NCBI GenBank assembly: GCA_022560025.1
Contig: JAFISE010000345.1
Coordinates: forward strand, 1-16,569
Source: Stagonosporopsis chrysanthemi
Lineage: Eukaryota > Ascomycota > Dothideomycetes > Pleosporales > Didymellaceae
Reading direction: 5' to 3'
Length of the DNA: 16,569 nucleotides
The translations under genes were made by a program, and so were the position numbers. Shown one piece after another: positions 8,964 to 16,569 of the stretch. The notes beneath the pieces are model-generated. The model did no database searches, was not told the origin of the DNA, and was given only the letters and a program-made list of their open reading frames with translations. Each line of letters starts with the position of its first letter. Within the stretch, counting starts at the first letter, position 1.

Positions 8964-10823
8964 TTAGCGGTGTTCACTTCCACAATCTCCAATTTTGTGG
9001 AACATCTCCTCCCGTTGACTTTGTGCCAGCACCCTCTTAATGGCTGCTTGATCTTCTATGTCCAGATGCCATCCATATACTGCTAGATTATCTTCTGCGT
9101 GCTCACGGATCCCCATCCTGGAACCTATTATAACTGCGCCGACGTATGGATGGTCGAGCACCCATCGTGTCGCTACGTTTGACATGCTGACGTTGTATTT
9201 GTGCGCGATTGTCGAAAGTGTGGTGAGCAGCTCTTGAAAAAGGTCCCATCCACCCCAAGACACTATCATCTCGTAATACTGCATGTGACTCGTGAGCGGG
9301 AGTTTCAAGTAGCGCGCGGTAAGTCCTACCTTTCGCTGGCTCGGTGTGATGTCCTGGGCGAACATATGTGGTTCAGGTTTACCCCTCCAAGATTCGGAAA
9401 TGAAACCTCCGCACTAGATTGCGTCCTGTGAGTTCAGATGTCATACATCTTGGGAGTTACAACGCACCAGTGTTCCGTACGCAAGAATTTTGACGTTGTG
9501 TTCCTTACAAACACGAGCCATTCTTACGGTCGGACGAGAGTCGATAAGAGAGAACTTGACGTTGTTTAGTTTGTTACACGGAGCAATGGCTGAATGTACC
9601 TTACCTGAACTTGGTTGGTCTTCACATTGATTCCTTCGCGTAGCACCACCTCCATGTGTTCTGTGTCAAAGTTGCAAAGCCCCAGAGAAGACACTCTAGT
9701 ATCACTTTGGAGGAGTCTCAAGACGTCTAGAAATCTTGTGTCGAGATACTGTGATATGTTAAAGAGGTGTTCCAGACGTACGAAATCATTTGGCTTTTTT
9801 GCTTACATTGTGCCAATGCAGCTGCAGAAGATCTATTACCTCTACCCTCAATCTTTGCAGCCGCTGCGACACGAAGCGCTGAACCTGATCAGAGACATTG
9901 GCATTCGAGTCAAAGGTGCAGTATTTGGTCGCTGCAAAAATAACTTCGGGGTTTTCGAGGAGCGATCGGAGCTCGCCCTTGACGCAGAAAGTGTATCAGT
10001 ACTGCAGTATCTCAGCAACGAGTTTCTGACTTACAAAGATGACTTCCACATCTCCGTAGATATCAGCCATATCAAAAGCAGTGAATCCGCTGCGGATGTA
10101 TGATTCGAAACCTTTCACTGTGTGCTCCAGCGGCGACACTCCCCAGGCCGAACTGGACAGCTGCCAAAGGCCCGTGAAAACGCGTGGAACGACTCGCTTG
10201 CCGATATGAAACGTTTCAACTTTCTCCAAAATCTCAGGCGAGCAAAGAATGGACTTTTTGGAGGCCACAGCCACCGTTGCTGTTCTGCTATCAGGTATAC
10301 AAAGACTCAAGATTGCGGCGCTGCGCTCGAAAAGGTAGTAGCCTCTCAAGCGTTCAATTGAAGAAGATAGATCCTGCAGTATTGATACATCTGCTGTCTG
10401 AAGGTTGGATGTCGAGACCCGTGAGAGAACCTGCGCAATCTCGTTGTCAATAGAGATCGAAAGACGCCTCTCTTTGTTCCCAAATGACTTTTCGAAGATA
10501 TCAGAACATTTTTCGAGGACACGGGTCATCAGTGTCAGACTCTCCAGATTCAGACTTGACGCAGCGAAAGAGTTGATGATTGCCTGTGCAGCCATGACAT
10601 GTTCTGTGCAGCTGACATCTTCCTCCAACGATCGATGTATGTCTGTGTATACGCTTCGCAGATAAAGGCTGGATCGATGATGCAGGTCTGGTATGACGGT
10701 GGGATGGGAGGAAACCAAGGCTCGTAAGACTGAGCGTAGACCCTCAGCAGGTAAATTGGCTATCAAAAGATCAGTGAGAAGCCCGACATTCGCAACCAAT
10801 CCACTGCGTTTGGTGGAGGCCAT
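8964..10823 (-). CDS. aldo/keto reductase with long N-terminal extension
   Basis: Inferred 529-aa NAD(P)H-dependent carbonyl reductase. Six exons read 10823-10035, 9977-9807, 9748-9605, 9554-9468, 9413-9330 and 9278-8964, each a whole number of codons. The introns are 50-58 nt; the first (10034-9978) and third (9604-9555) end in AAG, the others in CAG or TAG. The aldo/keto reductase barrel starts near residue 210. FDMADIYGD carries the catalytic Asp251 and Tyr256, AATKYC carries Lys281 and LQLHWHN carries His317, so the tetrad is complete. LGLCNFDTEHM, NQVQFSLIDSRP, YGTLCGGF, SNVATRWVLDHPYVGAVIIG and the end GDCGSEHR follow. The first ~210 residues are mainly helical-looking (LRSVLRALVSS, IERLRGYYLFERSAAILSL); I do not recognise them. 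ATG 10823 has an ATCATGGC context; upstream in-frame codons to 10862 lack an ATG. It is divergent from the monooxygenase gene, so the two probably share a promoter. Confidence 0.9.
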
Positions 10824-11200
10824 GATGCTCGAGTCAGTTTGGCACGCCAGGAGGAATGCCACGGTCTGTGATCACTGAAGCGTTCGTGAATGTGGTGATT
10901 CAAGACGTTATTGCTTCATCATCTACACGTTAGACTCAAGCATTGTCGAACACGACTAAGATTGTAGTGTTCCGTACAATGGCGTAAGCGACCTAGCCGA
11001 GCTTACCAGACCACTACTAAGAGCCCCACGTTTCCAATCTGGCTTACGAGGCTCTTGAATGCAGATGACTATCCTGTAGTGCTCCATGCGACATATACTA
11101 CAGCAGACTAGGTGCTCGAACCCATATTTCCACATCAAACGAAGACCTTGTCCAATTCATTGAACGCAACCCTGCGAGTGACGCTCTTGCAGCACATTTG
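10824..11200. promoter_or_regulatory. divergent promoter of reductase and monooxygenase genes
   Basis: This 377-bp gap separates two start codons pointing away from each other. It holds three copies of the word GTAAGC/GCTTAC, at 10984-10989 (plus sense), 11001-11006 and 11042-11047 (reverse sense). A 7-bp inverted repeat, AAGAGCC at 11019-11025 and GGCTCTT at 11050-11056, frames the third copy. TTAC-type half-sites are known targets of Yap-like fungal bZIP proteins, so binding by the nearby bZIP is conceivable. That is inference from spacing and word repetition only. Confidence 0.45.
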
Positions 11201-12505
11201 ATGTCCGCCAACACTGGGAGCCGCCAGCTTCGGCTTGCCATCATCGGCGGTGGCCTCGGCGGCCTTGCGCTTGCGATCGGGCTGCAGGGCAAGAATATGT
11301 CGGTTCATATCTATGAGGCTGCCGCTCAGTTTTCCGAGATAGGCGCGGGTGTTGTTTTCGGTGCGAATGCCGTCCGTGCCCTCGGAATGATCGACCCCGC
11401 CCTGCTAGCAGGGTACCGCAAGCATGCAACCCGAAACCCGCAAGGTGCATGGCTTCAATATCGATATGGAATGAGGCCCATCAACAAATCAGTCGGGAAA
11501 GCGCCCGAGATAGAAGAGACGATTGGACAGGTCTTCTGGGCGCAGCGGGACGGCGCAGAGAGTGGCTACATACACCGCGCCCGGTTGCTGGAAGAAATGA
11601 TCAAGCTTGTTCCTGTCGGGATGGAGGTTTCGTTCAAGAAACGGCTTCTACGAATCGAAGACACCCTGAACAATGATTTGATGCTATTTTTCGAAGATGG
11701 CACAACCGCGGTTGCAGATGCCGTAGTAGGCTGTGATGGCATCAAAAGTAAATCTAGGGAATATGTCTGTGGGAAAAGTACTCAGCCGGCATACTCTGGC
11801 CAATTTGCTTACCGTAAGCTGTTTCCGATGGACGTCGCCGTTGCTGTGCTTGGGCAAGAAAGGGCGCAGAGCATGACGCTGGAGTGTGGATACGGCGGTT
11901 ACATCATCCATTACCCAATCGAAGACGGTAGTCTCATGAACATGACCGCTGTTCGTTACGATTCAGATCAGCAGTGGGATGAAGACAACTGGCTCACTCC
12001 GACGTCGCGAAAGGAGATGCTCGAGGACTGGGATGGCTGGGACCCGCGGTTACTTGAGCTCATGTCTCACATCGAGCAGCCAGAGCGCCGCGCCCTCTTC
12101 GATCTCAAACACGATGAACTTTTCTCAAGCGGCCGTGTCTGTCTCTTGGGTGACAGTGCACACGCTACCACGCCCCATAACGGCGCCGGAGCAGCTATGG
12201 CCTTCGAAGACGCCTATGTATTGAGCGGACTCCTTTCAGATGTCAATTGTGTAGAGGACATAGCATCCACTCTAGAGGCTTACGATCGCGTAAGGCGACC
12301 AAGGACACAACAACTGATCAAAGTCAGTAGATCAACAGGCATGACAAAATGCTTCATGCATGAAGGTATTTGGGACGATCCAGTCAAGTTTGAGCAATAT
12401 CTAGACTCTGCCTATCGCTGGATCTGGGATATAGACATAGAAGAGCAGTTACAGCAGGCAAGAAGTTTAGTTAAAAATCTAACTTCAGTCATACCTTTAG
12501 AATAG
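11201..12505 (+). CDS. FAD-dependent monooxygenase, salicylate hydroxylase type
   Basis: Intronless 434-aa class A flavoprotein hydroxylase that should use NAD(P)H and O2 to hydroxylate an aromatic or similar ring, possibly with decarboxylation as in salicylate hydroxylase. All three hallmark motifs are present. The FAD-binding GGGLGG of the Rossmann fold is at residues 16-21, after LRLAII. The DG motif GCDGIKSKSR has Asp179. The GD motif GRVCLLGDSAHATTPHNGAG has Asp318 and contacts the FAD ribose. IYEAAAQFSEIGAGVVFGANA is the usual second strand and loop. No signal peptide or membrane anchor is seen, so it is probably cytosolic. The ATG at 11201 has a poor context (TTGATGT), but the fold begins only ten residues later and leaves no room for another start. 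The last ~15 codons become AT-rich as the gene runs into the AT-rich spacer. Substrate unknown. Confidence 0.92.
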   Translation: MSANTGSRQLRLAIIGGGLGGLALAIGLQGKNMSVHIYEAAAQFSEIGAGVVFGANAVRALGMIDPALLAGYRKHATRNPQGAWLQYRYGMRPINKSVGKAPEIEETIGQVFWAQRDGAESGYIHRARLLEEMIKLVPVGMEVSFKKRLLRIEDTLNNDLMLFFEDGTTAVADAVVGCDGIKSKSREYVCGKSTQPAYSGQFAYRKLFPMDVAVAVLGQERAQSMTLECGYGGYIIHYPIEDGSLMNMTAVRYDSDQQWDEDNWLTPTSRKEMLEDWDGWDPRLLELMSHIEQPERRALFDLKHDELFSSGRVCLLGDSAHATTPHNGAGAAMAFEDAYVLSGLLSDVNCVEDIASTLEAYDRVRRPRTQQLIKVSRSTGMTKCFMHEGIWDDPVKFEQYLDSAYRWIWDIDIEEQLQQARSLVKNLTSVIPLE

Positions 12506-13073
12506 GCTATCAGGGCTGTTAGCTATAAAAGTTATTTTATACCTGTTAGAGTAAAAAATTTTTTTAAAAAAAAACTATCCTTAAATATAAAATGCTGTAT
12601 ATACCAATATCTAAAACCGCAAAGTCTTAGTAGACTCTTAGTCAGGCTAGGGCTAATAAAACGTCGACTTAGTCTGTACACCTGCACAAGCATCAAGGAA
12701 CAGGATTAGAAAACCCTGCTTAACGGTAAAACTTCTTAGTAAGACAAATCGAGTCCTGTATTAGTAGGAGTATCTATTATTGCGGTCAGCTTGCCTATCA
12801 GTTGCTTATGACGTATGAGGTAATCCGAGGTTAATGTTGCGGTAAACCAACGCAACGTTAGGCAAGCTCATCACTAATGGATGTAAGAGAACGTCAACCC
12901 CAAGCATCATAGCTTATGCCGCTTTTTGACTAAGGTAATCTGGCGCGGCAGACAAATAACATGTCGTAGCTCATGGATTGAGCAGCCAAGTACAGTCTCT
13001 TTCTACATCTTCAGGGTTTTTTCCATTACACATCATAGGTTGGACGTCTTCCAATTTGGGCACGCTGCACGAA
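12506..13073. other. AT-rich spacer with mobile-element-like remnants
   Basis: No gene is seen between the monooxygenase stop and the esterase start. The first part is AT-rich, with A and T runs at 12553-12574 and many TAG/TTAGT words, resembling the RIP-like edges in milder form. The middle holds nested inverted repeats at 12788-12868, listed separately. The last ~100 bp should carry the esterase promoter. Confidence 0.5.
12788..12868. repeat. nested inverted repeats, possible transposon remnant
   Basis: AGCTTGCCTA at 12788-12797 pairs perfectly with TAGGCAAGCT at 12859-12868. With a short bulge the pairing extends inward to GTTGC and GCAAC. Inside it, GTTGCG at 12836-12841 and CGCAAC at 12851-12856 form a second hairpin with a 9-base loop. 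Nested terminal and subterminal repeats are typical of small non-autonomous DNA transposons, but no transposase, target-site duplication or second copy is visible here. Confidence 0.35.
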
Positions 13074-14169
13074 ATGACTTTTACCATCCACGAGACGATC
13101 CCTTGCTTCGGCGGCAAGATGCTCAAGCTGAGCCACGAGTCGACATCGACCTCCTGTCGGATGGCACTTAATTTATTCCTGCCCCCAGAATCTCCATCAA
13201 CCAGTCAAACAAAGATTCCCGTGCTTATATACCTCTCCGGACTGACTTGCACGCCTGATAACTGCTCCGAGAAAGGCTTTTTCCAGCAGAGAGCCAGCCA
13301 GCGCGGTATAGCTGTCTTGTACCCAGACACGAGTCCACGTTGAGTAGCCCTTTTAATGGTTTTACTGGTAAGGATATGGCTAATTTAGACTTTCTGGCCT
13401 GACAGGTGGTCTTTCTCTTCCGGGCGAGGACGATGCGATCGATCTTGGCACTGGCGCTAGCTACTACGTCGATGCGACGCAGGACCCCTGGAAGCCAGGT
13501 TATAAGATGTATACGTACTTAACCGAAGAGCTACCGAGCCAACTTTTCGCATTCTTCCATCAACTAGACAGCGCTCGCGTCAGTCTGACGGGTCTCTGTG
13601 TTGGTGGTCACGGAGCGCTTGTGCTTGTACGTATAGCCCTCAACGCAATTCCAATATCTTGGAAGATTGAAACATCGTGTGTACAAGTCTTGGGCTTATT
13701 AAATACTGTATAGTTCTTGAAGAACCCGGGGAAGTACCGGTCGTGCTCCGCTCTTGCACCCGTCGCAAATCCTATGGAATGTGCTTGGGGGAAGAAAGCA
13801 TTCACGGCATATTTTGGGGAGAAAAACTTGGAGCAGTGGAGAGCTTACGATGCAACGGAGCTGGTAAAGCAGTGGAATGGACCCCTCAATCTTCTAATCG
13901 ATCTTGTAAGCTTGCTCAGATACTTGTCATAAAAAGCATGGGCTAATTATAGAAAGGGCACTGCTGATCACTTTGCAGCAGAGGGGCAGCTTCTTGTCGA
14001 CAACTTCATGACCGCAGCAAAGGCTGCTGGAGTTGCAGGAGGCATTCGGTTGCGTTTGCAGCCAGGTTACACCCACAGCTACTACTTCGTGTCTACTTTT
14101 GCCGGTGAGCACGTTGACTATGCAGCAGACGCTCTGTTTGGTGATGCATGCTCACTGGAGAAGTTATAA
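13074..14169 (+). CDS. S-formylglutathione hydrolase (esterase D)-like protein with Cys nucleophile position
   Basis: Inferred 296-aa alpha/beta hydrolase of the esterase D family, whose usual job is to hydrolyse S-formylglutathione to formate and glutathione in formaldehyde detoxification. Exons: 13074-13338, 13406-13626, 13714-13905 and 13957-14169. Intron 1 has a weak GTTGAG donor and CAG acceptor, intron 2 is GTACGT...TAG, and intron 3 (13906-13956) is GTAAGC...AAAG. The AAAG end is needed to read LIDLGTADHF; the TAG four bases earlier would give an early stop. Landmarks in order: FGGKMLKLSHESTSTS, YLSGLTCTPDNCSEKGFFQ, YPDTSPRG, LPGEDD, MYTYLTEELP, GLCVGGHGAL, NPGKYRSCSALAPVANP, YDATELV and PGYTHSYYFV. 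The acid Asp230 and the His266 of the triad are present. The nucleophile elbow, GHSMGG in the family, reads GLCVGG here, so Cys153 (codon TGT, 13597-13599) replaces Ser. The protein may be inactive, altered, or a cysteine hydrolase. It could act on a pathway thioester or ester rather than formylglutathione (inference). Confidence 0.85.
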
Positions 14170-14340
14170 ATACCAAACAATAGAGACTATGTATGTTTAC
14201 ATATCTGATAGCATTTGCTTGCTGTACATTAAGTGAAGACATAGCTTTTCCAATAGTAACAGGGAATTCTATTACTAAGACAAAGAATATTCTTTGGCTA
14301 CGATATGGCTGGTCTGTTCTGATAAGACCCTGTTTCAATA
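14170..14340. other. 3' flank of esterase gene, no gene seen
   Basis: Moderately AT-rich sequence after the esterase stop. It contains a perfect 16-base palindrome, CAAAGAATATTCTTTG, at 14281-14296. I see nothing coding that I can support. Confidence 0.4.
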
Positions 14341-14699
14341 GGCCATCAGACGTTGTTCCCGCCACCTTTCCAAGCACGATTTGTGGCAATCAATGTCTCT
14401 GCCGGCCCCATCTATGACAACAACTCTAGATTCATATCAGTAGTAGTATATTCCGGTGCTTATCAGTGGGGCACAGGTGAAAAGCAATCACTAATCCCCA
14501 ATGCAAACCACACAGGGGCAACAAATTTGCCAGCGTAGGTTGATCACACCGCCATGTACTTACCTTTCAGGGGCGACGATCTCGCTTTGAAACTTACAGG
14601 CACTACGTACAGGGCTCGTACAACGACTTCAGCGCTAGATCCAACTGTCAACCTCTGGAGATCGACTGCGACTGTATTTGGCGCATGTGGAGCATAAAC
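14341..14699 (+). pseudogene. possible 3' fragment of an unrecognised gene
   Basis: After an AATAG acceptor-like site at 14340, a plus-strand frame runs to a TAG at 14536-14538 with a plausible soluble-protein composition (FVAINVSAGPIYDNN, VVVYSGAYQWG). A GTAGGT donor at 14535 and a TTTCAG acceptor at 14570 would remove that stop and continue the frame (LTGTTYRARTTTSALD, ATVFGACGA) to a TAA at 14697-14699. The implied intron is only about 36 nt. No start codon or N-terminal part is visible, and I do not recognise a family. It may be a relic or chance. Confidence 0.2.
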
Positions 14700-15022
14700 A
14701 AAACCTTGTCAGATACTCGGTGACTCCATAAGAAAAAGCCATCGCTATCGAGTTTACTCAAATGGAAGGTCCAGCTGTCATCTTCTAATCCCGGCTTATG
14801 ACAAGAGATCATATCTGTCAAATCTTCGGATGCGTGGAAATCGAGGCTGTATCTTTGCTGTGCGGTTTCAAACCCAAAAGTTTGCTGGTGCAGCTTTTCG
14901 CACGCTTCAGCGGGAGTTGAATAAATTTTCCTCCGATTCCTGTTTAAGTCGCTAGCCTCAGGGCACGAGGCTTCTTCGGTGTTGCTCTCTGAAAGCACAC
15001 GACCACGGTGCGATGGACCCTC
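14648..15022 (-). other. open frame downstream of the BTB gene, function unknown
   Basis: A minus-strand frame of about 125 codons runs from a TATCCTAG acceptor-like site at 15023-15030 to a stop at 14648. It has no ATG at its beginning. It contains stretches such as YSTPAEACEKLHQQTFGFE and DDSWTFHLSKLDSDGFFLWS, with no family I recognise. It lies in the same register as the upstream BTB frame with two stops between them, so it might be a 3' exon of that gene or chance. No competing long frame lies opposite it. Confidence 0.2.
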
Positions 15023-15223
15023 CTAGGATATAACATCGTCCACGTCTCCACACAGAGCATCCGAGAATTCAAAAGTCATTACATTCGCTGCGCACCTGCT
15101 TTGCTGATGTCTGCCGTGGCAGCGATGACATTGGTGGGTTGGTACAGCCGCAACTTCGAGTTCGTCACACAATGTACCACACTGCTTCTCATCCAAACTG
15201 CAGTTCTGGTTTTCCTGCTGTGT

Positions 15224-15840
15224 TTACGTGAGCCCCACGCTGAATGTTTCCATAACATAACCTGTCATGAATCTATGCAGTGTACACTTGCCCACTCTCT
15301 CGATGACTGCCGTGGTAGTGAAGAACGTCAAGTCAAGGTCAAACAGCTCCCCAACTCTAGCTTGCAGATACTTGTGGAACCACGACGAAGCCATTTGTGG
15401 GAATTTGTCTTCCACTGATTCCAGAACTTCAATGAGAGTCAAGTGACTGCTATACATCTCGATCTGCTCCTTCGCAAATTTTTCGAGACCATGCAATTTG
15501 TACTTAGAGGCAAGGGCAAAAGTCAAGAATGCTTTTGTAAACCTGATATCTGTTGGTAACGGCTCTTTCCCCTTCGCTTCAAGTGCCTGATATGTGCCCG
15601 TGTAGAGGTAATGGACAAGCGTATGTCCCGTTGCTGCACTCATATCTGGGAAGCAGATGATTCCTCCCGTGTCAGTTGTTGGCCACTTCGGCGAGCTCAA
15701 CAATGTTTTGGTATCCGATAGGTGGCGATGCCTGGACCAACTTTGATCGCGACGGGATCAAAGGCGGAAGCGCTGCAGATGATCAATAGCGAAATGAATT
15801 TTTGTACACCAGTTCTAATCATACGATGTGATAGACTCAT
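15224..15840 (-). pseudogene. BTB/POZ-domain protein gene with apparent frameshift
   Basis: From ATG 15840 a frame reads a short N-terminus and then the usual opening of a fungal BTB domain (FDPVAIKVGP, ATYRIPKH), but it hits TGA at about 15698-15700. One frame over, without a usable intron, the domain continues at once: LLSSPKW, GGIICFPDM, GHTLVHYLYTGTYQ, then a BACK-like helical part (FALASKYKLHGLEKFAKEQIE, LIEVLESVED) to a TAA at 15224-15226. One lost base in the CATTG around 15702 would explain the break. Proteins of this kind are usually adaptors for protein-protein contacts or ubiquitin ligases. The gap between the two halves is also shorter than is common for the domain. The true 3' end is uncertain, since GTAAAC at the stop could be a donor. 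A sequencing error would give the same picture. No link to the enzyme genes is evident. Confidence 0.6.
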
Positions 15841-16470
15841 ATGACTTTATTCTTGACTCCTTTCTCGCGTTTGCATCAGCTTCAGCCGCGCTCGCGCCGG
15901 CCGTTTTCGGTGGAATGTCTGGAACAATAACATGTTGTGCTGCATGGATATTTACAATTAGTAACATAATTTAGGTTTACGGCAGCGCTTGGCCTGCACT
16001 ACATCTGTATGACAAGCCTTCTATTACTAACAAGCGGCAGAAGCAACTTACTCGCCCTGTTAGCCAAGAGAGGCTTAATCTTCTATCTTCTCTCTTAGAT
16101 CTAGTGTCTTACATAGAAAGCTATCTATCGTGATTTAAGCAAATAAGAGTCTTAACATAGACAGCTATTAACCCTAGTATTTATAAGCTTTACTTGAGAT
16201 ATAACTTTAATAGTAACTTCCATGTAATAATATTATAGCTATACTATATATTGTAACCGTACGAAATACAACTATATATACCTTCAAGCTAGAATAGCAA
16301 GAAGGCTAGTCTTTTTAACCGTTATATATATAGAGTTGAATTTATATTAAAATATAAGTATATTATAAGTTGAAAAAAAAAGTACTTTATAATTTTAAAA
16401 ATAAGTATTTACTTTAAGCTATATATACTAAAGTAGCTAACGTGTTAGATAAGCAAGTTAGCTAGGCAAG
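15841..16470. repeat. RIP-like AT-rich edge
   Basis: The first ~100 bp are of normal composition and would hold the BTB gene promoter. From about 15950 the sequence turns TpA-rich, with TATATA, CTTAG and AAGCTA words and few CpG, like the left edge. No gene or long frame is seen. It ends exactly where the GC-rich TGTCACGG sequence begins. Confidence 0.55.
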
Positions 16471-16569
16471 TGTCACGGGATTCCTCTCCGATACCCCTCG
16501 ACCCTACCTCGGGCACACCCAGGCCAAGGGCCGGGCCGCGCACGGGCCTCCCATATATATACTCCTATC
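16471..16569 (+). mobile_element. possible start of an LTR (partial)
   Basis: At 16471 the AT-rich DNA gives way abruptly to GC-rich sequence starting TGTCACGGGATTCC. Many fungal Gypsy- and Copia-type LTRs begin with TG and often TGTCACGG (general knowledge). A TATATATA run at about 16553-16560 is placed as an LTR promoter TATA box could be. The window ends before the expected CA end, target-site duplication or internal region, so this is a candidate only. It lacks the RIP signature of the DNA beside it, which would fit a later insertion. Confidence 0.35.

Noticed and set aside
9416..9467. CACAG at 9426 as acceptor of reductase intron 4
   Set aside because: It leads to an immediate in-frame TAG. 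The CTAG at 9414 gives the conserved CGGF motif in frame.
15008..15418. Plus-strand frame of 136 codons with a membrane-like segment opposite the BTB gene
   Set aside because: Part of it is antisense to the BTB/BACK region, and the hydrophobic stretch has no recognised family. Not enough to call a gene.
15750..15830. A possible 37-nt intron (GTGTAC...CTGCAG) near the BTB start
   Set aside because: It is shorter than the other introns here and would not repair the frameshift at about 15702. The start frame reads through without it.
1..16569. The window length equals that of the human mitochondrial genome
   Set aside because: The content is fungal nuclear DNA with spliced genes. No mitochondrial rRNA, tRNA or respiratory gene is seen.

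Overview
The window looks like nuclear DNA of a filamentous ascomycete (Pezizomycotina; a dothideomycete is a guess only). The genes on both strands carry short introns of about 45-87 nt. Most have GTRNGY donors and CTAAC/CTGAT-like branch points 10-20 nt before the acceptor. The protein families are typically fungal. Both edges and one internal stretch are extremely AT-rich and TpA-rich with almost no CpG, which is the usual signature of repeat-induced point mutation (RIP). The last 99 bases are GC-rich and begin TGTCACGG, like a fungal LTR.

Layout. 1-353: AT-rich. 354-1923 (-): bZIP transcription factor, three introns. 1924-3439: gene-poor spacer between divergent genes. 3440-6391 (+): intronless tandem PLP group II decarboxylase. 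6817-8649 (-): family III CoA-transferase, 4 exons. 8964-10823 (-): aldo/keto reductase with a long N-terminal extension, 6 exons. 10824-11200: divergent promoter. 11201-12505 (+): salicylate-hydroxylase-type FAD monooxygenase. 12506-13073: AT-rich spacer with nested inverted repeats. 13074-14169 (+): S-formylglutathione-hydrolase-type esterase, 4 exons. 14170-15223: degenerate or unassigned sequence. 15224-15840 (-): frameshifted BTB-domain gene. 15841-16470: AT-rich. 16471-16569: start of a possible LTR.

Inferred joint role. A decarboxylase, a CoA-transferase, an aldo/keto reductase, a flavin hydroxylase and an esterase lie beside one bZIP regulator in about 14 kb bounded by RIP-like DNA. 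This has the make-up of a catabolic or specialised-metabolite cluster acting on an aromatic or amino-acid-derived acid. I cannot name the substrate or match the set to a characterised cluster.

Oddities worth a second look. Five of the 14 inferred introns need AAG as 3' splice site. The N-terminal decarboxylase domain has lost its PLP lysine. The esterase has Cys where its family has the nucleophilic Ser. The aldo/keto reductase carries about 210 unassigned N-terminal residues. The bZIP gene may be cut short by the AT-rich edge.
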